Shown here in pieces: positions 27,754-38,263 of a DNA stretch of 64,000 bases. The position numbers were made by a program, and so were the translations under genes. Position 1 is the stretch's first letter. Every line of letters begins with the position of its first letter. The notes under the pieces are model-generated. The model saw nothing but the letters and a program-made list of their open reading frames with translations. It had not been told where the DNA came from and made no database searches. The stretch lies in contig NZ_QHGY01000001.1 in the NCBI RefSeq assembly GCF_003254665.1, positions 930,001 to 994,000 of the forward strand, read 5' to 3'. This DNA comes from Billgrantia lactosivorans. Its GTDB lineage: Bacteria; Pseudomonadota; Gammaproteobacteria; Pseudomonadales; Halomonadaceae.

Positions 27754-27813
27754 GAGCCTGCCGGACCTGACGCGGATCCAGTGCGAGATCCGGTCGTCAA
27801 GTCCGGCAGGCTC
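27754..27813. other. Near-perfect 60-base inverted repeat upstream of egtB
   Basis: Arms beginning GAGCCTGCCGGAC and ending with its complement form a stem of over 20 pairs with one mismatch and a small bulge. The inner GGATC/GATCC can also pair. It lies 33 bases upstream of the egtB start and has no T-tract. It may terminate the upstream HI0933-type gene or structure the egtBD leader. Confidence 0.7.
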
Positions 27814-27918
27814 CGAGACGAACCGATGCCACCAGCGTAGCAACGCCCCGCGCCACCCCCGGTTACGTTCGGTAAGATTTTGTCGCCCCGAGGGCCACGC
27901 AGGCACGCCCCGCCAGCG

Positions 27919-29139
27919 CTACAGCGCCAGGCCGCAGGCCACCCCCGAGGCCCATGCCCACTGGAAGTTGTGGCCGCCAAGCTCGCCGGTGACGTCGAGC
28001 ACCTCGCCGATGAAGCGCAGCTGCGGCACCCCCTCGACGCTGAAATCCTTCGACGAGATCGGTGCGGTGTCGACGCCGCCCAGGGTCACCTCGGCGGTGC
28101 GCCAGCCCTCGGTGCCGGCCGGCTTGAGGCGCCAGCGCTGCAGGCGCTGCTGCCACGCCTCGATGCGGGCATTGGAGAGCTCGGCCAGGACCGGGTCCTC
28201 GCCGTGCCACTCGGTCAGCGCCTGGGCCAGGCGCCGCGGCAGGCGCTCGCCGAGCCAGGTGGAGAGCTGGCGACGCGGAGCCTCACGACGCGCCGCGGCG
28301 AGCGCCTCGCTGAGCGCGAGGTGGGGCAACAGATCGACCTCGAGCTCGTCGCCTGGCTGCCAGTAGCTCGAGATCTGCAGCATGCCCGGGCCGGAGAGGC
28401 CGCGGTGGGTGAACAGCATCGGCTCGCGATAGCAGCGTTCACGCCCCGGCCCCAGGCGCCGGCCGTCGCGCACGGCGCTGACCGCCACGTCGCAGGCCAC
28501 GCCGGCCAGGTCGGCCACGCGTGCCTTCCACTGGGAGGTAAGGGTGAAGGGCACCAGCGCCGGGCGCGTCTCGGTCACCGCCAGGCCGAACTGACGGGCG
28601 ATATCGTAGCCGAAGCCGGTCGCGCCCAGGGTGGGAATCGAGAGCCCGCCGGTGGCGATCACCACCGCCCCGGCCTCGATGCGCCCCATGGAGGTGGCGA
28701 GCCGCATGCCCTCGCCGGCGGTTTCGATACGCTCGACGGCGGTCTTCAACCGCAGCTCCACCCCGGCCCATTCGCACTCGGTGAGCAACAGGGCGAGCAG
28801 CTCCTTGGCGGAGTGGGCGCAGAACAGCTGGCCCGGCGCCTTCTCCACGTAATCCACGCCATGCCGCTCGACCAGCTCGACAAAGTGCTCGGGGCGATAG
28901 CGCTTGAGCGCCGAAATGCAGAAGTGCGGGTTGGCCGAAAAGAAGTTGGCCGGCCCGGTGGCCAGGTTGGTGAAGTTGCAGCGCCCTCCCCCGGACATCA
29001 GGATCTTCTTGCCCGGCTTGTTGGCGTGGTCGAGCACCAGCACGCGCCGCCCCGCCTGCCCCGCCGTGAGCGCACACATCAACCCGGCGGCACCCGCACC
29101 GACGATGACGACATCGAACCCTGGAGACGACATTGGCAT
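27919..29139 (-). CDS. HI0933/YhiN-family NAD(P)/FAD-dependent flavoprotein
   Basis: A 406-residue flavoprotein. The N terminus DVVIVGAGAAGLMCALTAGQAGRRV binds FAD. The HI0933-family motif GKKILMSGGGRCNFTN follows, and the C-terminal GEVLDVTGELGGHNFQWAWASG is diagnostic. Physiological function is not established. ATG 29139 or 29133 is the likely start; the far-upstream ATG 29214 would add residues unlike the family. It is followed, 105 bases on, by the hairpin before egtB. Confidence 0.9.
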   Translation of the reverse strand: MPMSSPGFDVVIVGAGAAGLMCALTAGQAGRRVLVLDHANKPGKKILMSGGGRCNFTNLATGPANFFSANPHFCISALKRYRPEHFVELVERHGVDYVEKAPGQLFCAHSAKELLALLLTECEWAGVELRLKTAVERIETAGEGMRLATSMGRIEAGAVVIATGGLSIPTLGATGFGYDIARQFGLAVTETRPALVPFTLTSQWKARVADLAGVACDVAVSAVRDGRRLGPGRERCYREPMLFTHRGLSGPGMLQISSYWQPGDELEVDLLPHLALSEALAAARREAPRRQLSTWLGERLPRRLAQALTEWHGEDPVLAELSNARIEAWQQRLQRWRLKPAGTEGWRTAEVTLGGVDTAPISSKDFSVEGVPQLRFIGEVLDVTGELGGHNFQWAWASGVACGLAL

Positions 29140-29465
29140 ACCGATGATGGAAAAGGGGGCCGATTCTAGCAGAATTCGCTGACGACCGGCCAAGGCCGCG
29201 GGGCCTCCGGGCATGGCGTGCTTGAGATCGACGAGTTTACTTCGCAGAGATCTAATTCAGACTTTATTATTATAAATATACGACCAAAGGATGAGAAATA
29301 TAATCCAGGTTAACCCGTGATCTTAAATTACATTTGATAAGACACGCACATCACAAAAGGTTACACCTGACCCTCCAATATATACAGAACTACACAAATG
29401 ACCAGAGTCACCAAGAAGAACTTATAACGCATTATCACGCAAGGGATACCGGAGGGACGCTGCCT
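29140..29465. other. A+T-rich divergent intergenic region
   Basis: About 325 bases between the divergent HI0933 and AraC-type genes, strikingly rich in A+T from about 29240 to 29440 in an otherwise GC-rich window. It should hold both promoters. Several TATAAT-like words are present, which prevents choosing one by eye. No convincing ORF with a ribosome site is seen apart from the AraC gene start itself. Confidence 0.6.
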
Positions 29466-30392
29466 ATGTCCACCCACGCCTACGTTCTCGTCGTGCTACG
29501 TACGCTCAATGACCCCGTGGAAAAGGAGTACGTACGTGCCCTGCGAAAAAAAGGTTATGCGATCGAGTTCGTCACCCAGGAGCAGGATCCCCTTCCGCTG
29601 CTGCTCGCCGAGCCCCCCATTGCTGCCTGCTTCGAATTCGACTATCCCGATCTCCAGGGCCTCACCGACCTGAGGCAGGCCAAGCAGCGTGCCCCCTCGG
29701 TGCCCCTGCTGATGATCACCCAGGCACACTCCGAGAGCCTGGCGGTGTGGGCCTTCCGGACCCGGGTATGGGATTATTTCGTGCAGCCGGTCGATCTCGT
29801 CAGGTTCCTGGCGGTCCTGGAGAGCCTCGCGCAGCTGAGGTCGGCCAACGCCGGCACGCAGGCGAGGCGGCCGGCGGCGGAGTTGAGCAACCAGATTCCC
29901 GCCGAAGCCCGCCTGCACTGCCACTCGTCGAACCATCAGCGCGTCCAGTTGGATCGAGCCATCAGCTATATCGAACAGCACCTCCACCAGAAGGTGGCCC
30001 AGGCAGAGGTGGCCGAGCGCTGCGGCATGAGCGCCTTCCAGCTCAGTCGGCTGTTCCGCAAGCTGACCAACACCACCTTCCAGGGCTTCCTGCTCGAGCG
30101 ACGCATCACCGAGGCACAGCGGCTGCTGGCCAACCCCAAGGTCTCGATCACCGATGTCTGCTTCAGCGTCGGCTTTCGCGACCTCTCCTACTTCACGCGC
30201 ACCTTCCAGAAGCACGTCGGCCAGACCCCGACCCTCTACCGTCAGTCGCTGAATCTGCCCGGCCCTGCCACCGCCATCGAGGCGACCAGGCTGGCGGCGG
30301 AGCCATGCGACGCCGCCTCGCCAGCCGGCAAGGCACTGCCCGAAACGGGCAGCACCGAGGCTGTCGCCCTGAGCCTTCGCGCGTCGAGCTGA
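29466..30392 (+). CDS. AraC-family regulator with a degenerate receiver-like N-terminal domain
   Basis: A 308-residue transcription factor. Residues 1-125 resemble a response-regulator receiver (YVLVVLRTL, CFEFDYPDLQGL, VPLLMITQAHSESLAVWAFRTRVWDYFVQPVDL). The conserved lysine of the KP motif is replaced by Gln, so normal phosphorylation is doubtful. The C terminus (about 165-265) is a double helix-turn-helix AraC domain with AEVAERCGMSAFQLSRLFRK and ISITDVCFSVGFRDLSYFTRTFQKH. ATG 29466 is chosen for its GGAGGG ribosome site. It converges on the Tad locus, so control of pilus genes is possible but unproven. Confidence 0.9.
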   Translation: MSTHAYVLVVLRTLNDPVEKEYVRALRKKGYAIEFVTQEQDPLPLLLAEPPIAACFEFDYPDLQGLTDLRQAKQRAPSVPLLMITQAHSESLAVWAFRTRVWDYFVQPVDLVRFLAVLESLAQLRSANAGTQARRPAAELSNQIPAEARLHCHSSNHQRVQLDRAISYIEQHLHQKVAQAEVAERCGMSAFQLSRLFRKLTNTTFQGFLLERRITEAQRLLANPKVSITDVCFSVGFRDLSYFTRTFQKHVGQTPTLYRQSLNLPGPATAIEATRLAAEPCDAASPAGKALPETGSTEAVALSLRASS

Positions 30393-30433
30393 GCGACCTC
30401 GCCCCGGTGTCTCTTGCATTGCGGCAGCGCGCG

Positions 30434-30457
30434 CAGCGCTGGCCGGAACCAGCGCTG
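30434..30457. terminator. Hairpin between convergent AraC-type gene and tadG
   Basis: A perfect nine-base stem CAGCGCTGG/CCAGCGCTG with loop CCGGAA, placed in the 82-base gap between two convergent stops. There is no T-tract; a bidirectional terminator is inferred from position. Confidence 0.5.
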
Positions 30458-30474
30458 CCCTACCGGGGCGGAGG

Positions 30475-31752
30475 TCAATCCACCAGCACGGGTATCTCCG
30501 CCAGAATGCCGAAATTCTCCCCGCCCGACTGCCCCTTGGGCTCGTGATAGCTGCAGCTGGGCAGGAAGTAGATGCTCTTCTGACGCCAGCCGCTCTCCTG
30601 CGAATCACTGCTCCACGTTGCCAGGCTGCCATCGGAATCGCGGATATTCATCGCCGTCACGAAATCGTCCCAGCGCGTCACGCCATCGGGATCGGAATTT
30701 TCCCAGGTGCCGGGGGAGACCCCCTCGCTATCTTCAGGCGGCTCCTCCATCTTCCAGGGGGCGTCATCATCGATCTTGTTGGCCTGATCCACGATCCAGG
30801 CGATATTCAGGTTTACCGCGCCTACCAGCGGGTTGCTCGGTGCGATCCCCTCCTCGCAGTCGACGACGGGAAGCGTGAGACTCCACAGGCGCTCCTTGTC
30901 CGTTTCCTCGACCCAGCATTCGTAAAGCGCCTGGAAAGCCGCCTGGACCTGGCCGTTGTTGGTGGAGATGTCCTCCCCGAAGTGCATCTCTTCGGGATTC
31001 CCGTCGCCGCAGATAAGGGCTTTCAGCTCGCTGGCACTCGATGCGCCGCTGTCATCGTGGGCAAAGTTCGTCCACCCCCCCGTCTGGTCTCCTTCGGGAA
31101 TGAACCGCCCCACATCGCATGAATAGGAGTCCCCGTCCGTAATGGCTTCGCGGCACATGGCGATGGGCTGATCGACGTCTTCGGGCCTGAGAGTACCCGC
31201 GAAGCCGATATACGCCACCGCGCGGGCGGATGCCTCGTAGCCTTCGAACCCAAGCACACGGCCGAAGAAGGCCGCCACCGGTGTCTGTTCCCGCGCCGTC
31301 ACCACCTCGACGGCATTGATGAAAGGTTCATACGGATCGTACACGTCAAGCTCAGCTGTGGTCTTTTCGTGCAGATCCACGGGATCGAGGGACTCATCCG
31401 GGGTGAAGGTTCGCGAACCAAAGCTCCAGTGCCCACGCTTGACACTCACCACTTCGACTTCGCTGTTCTGGCTGTTGTTCGCCTTGGCAGCGGACTCGGC
31501 ATGGGCATTGGCCTGCGGGTTGACCGAACTCCCATCCTCGGTATACAGGAACCGTGCCCCGGCCAGGGCCCCGGCATCGGCGGCGTTATGCAGCTCGTTG
31601 CGGGCGACAAAGAGATTGCCCCCGTCCACCGAGAGCGCCGTGAAGGCCAGCAGCATGAACAGCGCCAGCGCCACCAGCACGATGGACACCCCCCCTTGCT
31701 TGCCCGGCGCCCCCCGGCGCCACAAGGCCCCTTGTGATCCTTGCGTGTTCAT
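30475..31752 (-). CDS. tadG: TadG-like pilus assembly protein
   Basis: A 425-residue inner-membrane-anchored protein that ends the Tad operon. The N terminus has one hydrophobic segment (GGVSIVLVALALFMLLAFTALSVDGG) followed by NELHNAADAGALAGARFL, the Tad-like Flp domain of TadG proteins. The large remaining part is periplasmic, acidic and cysteine-containing (for example AMCREA, YSCDVG, ALICGDG, CWVEE). I see no von Willebrand domain, unlike longer TadG proteins. It begins two bases after tadE stops. Confidence 0.85.
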   Translation of the reverse strand: MNTQGSQGALWRRGAPGKQGGVSIVLVALALFMLLAFTALSVDGGNLFVARNELHNAADAGALAGARFLYTEDGSSVNPQANAHAESAAKANNSQNSEVEVVSVKRGHWSFGSRTFTPDESLDPVDLHEKTTAELDVYDPYEPFINAVEVVTAREQTPVAAFFGRVLGFEGYEASARAVAYIGFAGTLRPEDVDQPIAMCREAITDGDSYSCDVGRFIPEGDQTGGWTNFAHDDSGASSASELKALICGDGNPEEMHFGEDISTNNGQVQAAFQALYECWVEETDKERLWSLTLPVVDCEEGIAPSNPLVGAVNLNIAWIVDQANKIDDDAPWKMEEPPEDSEGVSPGTWENSDPDGVTRWDDFVTAMNIRDSDGSLATWSSDSQESGWRQKSIYFLPSCSYHEPKGQSGGENFGILAEIPVLVD

Positions 31753-31754
31753 GG

Positions 31755-32195
31755 CTATTCCGCTCGCATCGTGGTGGTCGCTGAGAGTTCGAGTATCTCG
31801 CCCAGGGAGCTGACGAAACCGGGCAGCAGCAGGAACTGGTAGGAGTAATCGACGGTGACGGTGACATCGCTGCCAGGCGACATGCCGGGATCGGATCGCG
31901 CGACGCTGATGGCCATCTCCGCCGGCCCTCCCAGCGAGATCAGGTAGTGTTCGGCGTAGTCGCGAATGGCCTGCTCGATGGCGGCATCCTCGGCCGACAG
32001 GTCACGCGGCTGCGGCTTGAACAGGATCCCCTCCCTGGCTCCCTCCCGGGCGGCATTGGTCAGCGTCGCCTTGTCGTAGAGCGCCACGCTGAACTCGATG
32101 ATGCCGAACAGCAGGAGAAACAACAGCGTGGCCGAGATGGCGAACTCCACCACTTCGGTCCCCTTCTGCCTGTGTAACGAGCGCACCCTTTTCAT
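31755..32195 (-). CDS. tadE: TadE-like minor pseudopilin
   Basis: A 146-residue minor pilin. The N terminus KGTEVVEFAISATLLFLLLFGIIEFSVALYD is a TadE domain with a Flp-type prepilin cleavage site before TEVVEF (Glu at +5, Phe at +6), matching the site in the major pilin gene. NAAREGAREG follows, as in the family. It should be processed by the TadV peptidase of this locus and needed for pilus assembly. Confidence 0.93.
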   Translation of the reverse strand: MKRVRSLHRQKGTEVVEFAISATLLFLLLFGIIEFSVALYDKATLTNAAREGAREGILFKPQPRDLSAEDAAIEQAIRDYAEHYLISLGGPAEMAISVARSDPGMSPGSDVTVTVDYSYQFLLLPGFVSSLGEILELSATTTMRAE

Positions 32196-32217
32196 GGCCG
32201 CCTCTCCCCTTGTGCCC

Positions 32218-33162
32218 CTAGTTGGCAGTTTTCCGGCCGCCTTGGCGCCGCATCAGGCTGTCCAGGTTCCTGGCGTTCTGGCTGGCAGTCACGTAGTAGG
32301 CGGGCGACAGGCGCATCGCCTCCTCGAAGAAGCCCATGGCATCCGCGTAGCGGCCCTCCAGCATCGAGATGTAGCCGATGTCGTTATAGGCCTTGGCGTG
32401 GTCGCCGCTGCGCGCCACCGCCTCGACCGCCGTCTCGAAGTCGCCTTCCCGTGCGTAGACCAGGCCGAGGTTGCGCCAGGCCAGCTCGTAGCTGGGGTTG
32501 GCATTGACCGCACGGCGCAACGAGCGGCGGGCGTCGTCCCAGTCGCCGGCGAGGTAGCGTGAATAGCCCAGGTTGTTGAGCACCAGCGGCGTGTTGGGGC
32601 TGACATCCAGGGCCTTCTCGTAGTGGCTGCGGGCCTGCTCGTAGTTGCCCTGCATGTCGGCAATCACGCCCAGTGCGTTGTGTGCCTGCCACGGTGCATC
32701 GGGCCGCGAGGCCAAGGGCTGCAGCTGCCGCTCGGCGTTCTCGAACTCGCGCTGCTCGAGCAGCGCGACGCCCAGCGCCGTGCGCGCGCCCATGTGGCTG
32801 CCGTCGATCTCCAGCGCCCAGCGGTAGGCCTTCTCGGCCAGGTCATGGTTGCCCCGGCCATGGTGGATGATGCCGATGCGATAGAGCGGATCGGCCTGGG
32901 GCTTTTTCTCCATGCGCAGGCCGCGCAGGTACTCGAACAGCGCCCGGTCCGGATCGCGGGCACTCAGCGCCCTGGCCCCGTTGCGATAGGCCTCCTCGGG
33001 CGAGGCGACCGGAAAGGCCGTGTTGTACTCCAGCGAATCGCTGCTGCCCCCCAGCGCCGCATAGGGGTCCGATTCCGACGAGCGTGGCGCATTGCTGGCG
33101 CAGCCACCAAGGATCAGGGCCAGCACGAGACAAGCAACCGAATTCCTGAGTTTGAGTTTCAT
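32218..33162 (-). CDS. tadD: TadD-like TPR lipoprotein
   Basis: A 314-residue outer-membrane lipoprotein and presumed pilotin or assembly factor. The signal peptide ends with the lipobox LILGGC-ASN (residues 17-23). At least five tetratricopeptide repeats follow, such as RALFEYLRGLRMEKKPQADPLYRIG and AYRWALEIDGSHMGARTALGVALLEQ. ATG 33162 (MKLKLRN) is preferred to an upstream ATG because of the clean lipoprotein signal and GGGGAGAGTCAC. Confidence 0.92.
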   Translation of the reverse strand: MKLKLRNSVACLVLALILGGCASNAPRSSESDPYAALGGSSDSLEYNTAFPVASPEEAYRNGARALSARDPDRALFEYLRGLRMEKKPQADPLYRIGIIHHGRGNHDLAEKAYRWALEIDGSHMGARTALGVALLEQREFENAERQLQPLASRPDAPWQAHNALGVIADMQGNYEQARSHYEKALDVSPNTPLVLNNLGYSRYLAGDWDDARRSLRRAVNANPSYELAWRNLGLVYAREGDFETAVEAVARSGDHAKAYNDIGYISMLEGRYADAMGFFEEAMRLSPAYYVTASQNARNLDSLMRRQGGRKTAN

Positions 33163-33208
33163 GTGACTCTCCCCGAGGCGTAGTGGGTTGGAGGCGGAGT
33201 GGCCGGGG

Positions 33209-34177
33209 TCAACGCCCGGCCAATGCCGCCATGGCGCCCAGCAGGGGTGGCCCCAGGGCCACCACGAAGAAGCTGGGAAATACACAGAAGATCAGCGGGA
33301 AGAGCATCTTGGTGCTGACCTTGGCGGCCTTCTCCTCCGCTTCCTGGGTGCGCTTGTCGCGCAGCTCCGCGGCGAAGAGACGCAGCGTCATGGCGATGCT
33401 GGTGCCGAAGCGCATGCTCTGCAGCAGCGTCGTCACCAGGCCACGGATGTCGTCGACCCCGGTACGCTCCTCCAGGTCGCGCAGCGCCGCCTTGTTGTCC
33501 ATGCCGGCCCGGGTCTGCAGGCCGAACAGGTGCAGTTCCTCGGCCAGCTCCGGGTGGCTGATCTCCAGGTCGCGGGCCACGCGCTGGATGGCGGCACCCA
33601 GGCCCAGGCCCGCCTCGCTGCACACCACCAGTAGGTCGAGGGCATCGGGCAGGCCGCGGCGCAGCAGGAGGGTACGGCGCTTGATCGTCCGCTCCAGCCA
33701 GAAGCGCGGCAGCAGGTAACCCGCGATCGCCGAGATGGCCACCAGCATCACGCTGACCGCCGGCTCCAGCCGCACGAAGGGCACCAGCAGCAGCAGCAGG
33801 ATCGGCGGGACCACCGTAAGCAGCAGGCGAACGCCGAAGAACAGGTTGACCGCCCCCGGCGAGCGCTTGCCGGCACGGCGTAGCTCCTGGGCGATGCGGC
33901 TGCGCGCCTCCTCCTCGGTGGGCACCAGCCGCTCGCCCATGGGCCCGAGCCAGTCGCCCAGCGCCGATTCGGTGCTCGCCGTGCCGCCGGCGGCGCTCGC
34001 CTCCAGGCGGCGCAGGCGACGGCGCAGCGGGTCGGAGAAACCCATCACCACGAACATGATGGCGATCAGCAGGGCGAAGATCGCCAGCCCCAGCAGGCCG
34101 CCGAAGACCAGCTGCAGGGTCTGGGGATCGTCGAGCCGCTCACTCAGCGGTTGCAGCCATTGCATCCAGGAATCCAT
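33209..34177 (-). CDS. tadC: Tad pilus inner-membrane protein TadC
   Basis: A 322-residue GspF-type membrane protein with helices near residues 20-45, 110-165 and 270-315. ALDLLVVCSEAGLGLGAAIQRVA and LLQSMRFGTSIAMTLRLFAAELR are the two conserved T2SSF segments of TadC. It lies 12 bases after tadB and is thought to form the platform with it. Confidence 0.94.
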   Translation of the reverse strand: MDSWMQWLQPLSERLDDPQTLQLVFGGLLGLAIFALLIAIMFVVMGFSDPLRRRLRRLEASAAGGTASTESALGDWLGPMGERLVPTEEEARSRIAQELRRAGKRSPGAVNLFFGVRLLLTVVPPILLLLLVPFVRLEPAVSVMLVAISAIAGYLLPRFWLERTIKRRTLLLRRGLPDALDLLVVCSEAGLGLGAAIQRVARDLEISHPELAEELHLFGLQTRAGMDNKAALRDLEERTGVDDIRGLVTTLLQSMRFGTSIAMTLRLFAAELRDKRTQEAEEKAAKVSTKMLFPLIFCVFPSFFVVALGPPLLGAMAALAGR

Positions 34178-34189
34178 CGCCAGCCCTCC

Positions 34190-35175
34190 TCATACCTCGA
34201 TGCGCACGATCTTGCGCATCCACAGGATCCCCATGATGACCATGACGAAGGCCGCCACCACCAGCTGGCGCCCGATCGGGTCGCCGGTCAGCATGGGAAT
34301 GAAATTGGGCGAGACCAGCGTCAGCACCCCCGCCAGGACGAAGGGCAGCAGCGACAGGATCCACGCCGCCATGCGCCCCTGGGCGGAGAGCGTCTTCACC
34401 TTGCGCTGGAAGCGGAAGCGGTCGCGTACCACGCTGGCCAGGCCATCGAGCAGCTCGGCGAGGTTGCCGCCGGTCTCCTTCTGGATCAGCACCGAGGTGA
34501 CGAAGATCATCACCGTCACGCTCTGCACGCGGCGCAGCAGGCCCAGCAGGGCGCCGCGCACGTCGCCGCCGTAGTTGATCTCCATGAAGGTGGTGCGAAA
34601 CTCGCCGGCCACCGGCTCGGCCATCTCCTCCGCCACCAGGTGCATGGCATCGCTGAACGGATGGCCGGCGCGCAGGGCGCGCGCCATGATGATCAGCGCA
34701 TCGGGCAACTGCTCCTCGAAGCGCGCCAGGCGCTGGTTGCGCAGCCGCTGCAGCCGCAGGAAGGGCAGCGCTGCCGCCCCCAGGCCCAGCAGCACGGCGA
34801 TCGGCAGCGGCAGCAGCAGGTAGCCGCCCCCACCCGCCACGCCGCCGAGCAGCAGCGATGCCAGCACCACCCGGTAGGCGGGGGTCTCCTTGCCGGCCTG
34901 CTCGACGAGCTGCTCCAGGCGCGCCATGCCCGGCAGCGCCTCCAGCGCCCGTTCCAGCGGGGAGAGTTCGCGCAGGTACTTGCGCCGCACCAGCGAGACC
35001 TCGTCGGGCCGGGCCTCGCCCGAGATGGCCTTGAGGCGCTTCTTGAGTCGCTTCTGCGCCTGGCGGTTCTCCCCGAAGGCGGGCACCAGGAAGCTCTGCA
35101 TCAGCAGCAGCACGGCGACGAACACCATGCCGATGACGATGGCCTGGTCGGAGAGCTCGATGTCCAGCAGGCCGC

Positions 35176-35185
<10 letters not shown>
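34190..35185 (-). CDS. tadB: Tad pilus inner-membrane protein TadB
   Basis: A 331-residue GspF-type platform protein. Membrane segments are at 10-30, 105-135 and 270-325. LPDALIIMARALRAGHPFSDAMHLVAEEM and VLIQKETGGNLAELLDGLASVVRDR are family motifs. It overlaps the tadA end by 10 bases and works with TadC and the TadA motor. Confidence 0.95.
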
Positions 35186-36543
<1,358 letters not shown>

Positions 36544-36615
36544 GGTCGTTCTCCCGAGTGGTCCCAGTGGTTCCCGATGCCTTGCGCCTCGTCATGCAAA
36601 TGGCCGCTGCGCCGC

Positions 36616-37806
36616 TCAGTGCCGGCGAGGCAGCGCCCAGCCCAGCAGGGAGCGTTTCCTGGCCGGGTAATGGCCCGGCGAAGGTTGCTCGAGCGCCTCG
36701 ACCAATGACTTGAGCTGGCGCGTCAGCGGTGCCTTGGGGGCGAAATCGTGCAGCGGGCTGCCCATGTTGATGCTGTGGCTGGCGCGCTTGAAGTCGTTGG
36801 GCAGGGTGTGCAACGACAGGCCCGGCAGGGCATCGCCGATCGAGCCGAGATCGACGTCGTGCTTCCTGTCGTAGCGGTTGACCACCACGCTGATGCGCGT
36901 CGGCGAGATACGCAGTTCATGCACGAGCACGTCGCGCAGGCGCTGGGCATCGTGCAGGTGGGCGACGCTCTGCTGCATCACCATCAGCACGCGATCGGCA
37001 TGCTCCAGCACGCAGGCGTTGGCGCCGTTGAGCCAGCGCGGCAGGTCGACCACCACCTCGTCGTTGATGCCGCTCAGCACCTGCATCAGCTGCTCGACCC
37101 GCGTTTCGGGCACCTCGCCGACCCCCAGGTGGTCGCCCGGCGAGGAGGCAAGCAGCCCGAGGCCGCTGTCGTGGCGCTGCAGGTAGGCCTCCAGCGCCAG
37201 GCCATCGAGGCTGTCGGCCGACTCCAGCGCCCGCACCAGGCCATGGTCCGGCACCAGGTTGAAGTAGAGCGGCAGGGAGCCGAACTGCACGTCCATGTCG
37301 ACCAGCACCGTGGCGCACTCCTGGCGGGCCAGGCGATGGGCCAGGTTGGCCGCCACCAGGCTGGCGCCCGAGCCCCCCTTGGCGTTGATCACCGCGGTGG
37401 TGCGCGCCACGCTGTCCGGCTCCATCTGGCGATCGCGCGCCAGCTCGCGCAGGAACTGGATGATCTCGCTGTCGTCGATGGGCGGCGAGAAGAAGTCCCG
37501 CGCCCCGGCGCGCATGGCCAGGCGGATCAGCTCGACGTTGCCCTTGGGCCCCACCACCAGCAGCGGCGGGCGTTGGCTGGCCGGCCGTTCGCACAGCGCC
37601 ATCAGCTCGGCTTCCCAGTGGTACTCCCCCACCATCAGCACCAGCGCATCGGGCAGCGGGCTGATGTCCTCCAGCACGTCGACATGGCCGTTGACCATCA
37701 GCCGGGTGATCACCTGGATATCGCCCTGGCTGCACAGCAGCGCCTCCAGGGCCTTCAGCTCCTCACGGGCCCGACCCGCCAGCAGTATTTCGAGTCGTTT
37801 GCGCAT
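36616..37806 (-). CDS. tadZ: TadZ/CpaE-like pilus localisation protein
   Basis: A 396-residue protein with an N-terminal atypical receiver domain (residues 5-125) and a MinD/ParA-like ATPase domain. The P-loop reads VINAKGGSGASLVAANLA, with the usual KT of the deviant Walker A replaced by AS, as in many TadZ proteins. VLVDMDVQFG and VVDLPRWLNG continue the fold. It is expected to mark the pole where the Tad machine assembles. Confidence 0.93.
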   Translation of the reverse strand: MRKRLEILLAGRAREELKALEALLCSQGDIQVITRLMVNGHVDVLEDISPLPDALVLMVGEYHWEAELMALCERPASQRPPLLVVGPKGNVELIRLAMRAGARDFFSPPIDDSEIIQFLRELARDRQMEPDSVARTTAVINAKGGSGASLVAANLAHRLARQECATVLVDMDVQFGSLPLYFNLVPDHGLVRALESADSLDGLALEAYLQRHDSGLGLLASSPGDHLGVGEVPETRVEQLMQVLSGINDEVVVDLPRWLNGANACVLEHADRVLMVMQQSVAHLHDAQRLRDVLVHELRISPTRISVVVNRYDRKHDVDLGSIGDALPGLSLHTLPNDFKRASHSINMGSPLHDFAPKAPLTRQLKSLVEALEQPSPGHYPARKRSLLGWALPRRH

Positions 37807-37860
37807 CGTGTCACCTGCCTGTCGTTGAAATCCGCCTGTCCCGGGAGCGCCACCGCTGGC

Positions 37861-38208
37861 TCACGGCATGCTCCCGCCCGGCGGTGCACTGAAGATGCCG
37901 ATCACACCGTCCGACGTGCCGCCGCCGGAGGCCGGGCTGCCGCCGCCGGCCGAGGTGCGATAGGCGCGTATCGCCGAGGCCGCCTTGTCGCCGTTCAGCG
38001 CTGGCACCTCGTCGCCCGGGGAATAGGCCTGGATCGCCTTGGTGTGGCGCACGCTGTCGCCGTAGGGGGGCAGGTCGGCCCCCGGGCGCGGCGCCATGCA
38101 GCCGGCCAGGGCCAAGAGGAGCGCGGCCAGCCCCAGCCCCCGGAAGAGCCGATGCCTGGCGCTGCTGGCGGCGAAGGCCGCGGGCTTTCGCATGGGATAA
38201 CGGGACAT
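37861..38208 (-). CDS. Small proline/glycine-rich lipoprotein of the Tad locus
   Basis: A 115-residue predicted outer-membrane lipoprotein with lipobox LALAGC-MAP near residue 37. After it, YGDSVRHTKAIQAYSPGDEV and DKAASAIRAYRTSA resemble the C-terminal part of CpaD/TadX-like pilus lipoproteins. The tail is Gly/Ser/Pro-rich. ATG 38208 follows CAGGGAGACCGCACC. Its place between the secretin and TadZ fits a secretin accessory. The family assignment is tentative. Confidence 0.75.
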   Translation of the reverse strand: MSRYPMRKPAAFAASSARHRLFRGLGLAALLLALAGCMAPRPGADLPPYGDSVRHTKAIQAYSPGDEVPALNGDKAASAIRAYRTSAGGGSPASGGGTSDGVIGIFSAPPGGSMP

Positions 38209-38263
38209 GGTGCGGTCTCCCTGTCTGAGCCGTGCCGTGTGCCGGCGCGACGTGGTAGGACGT

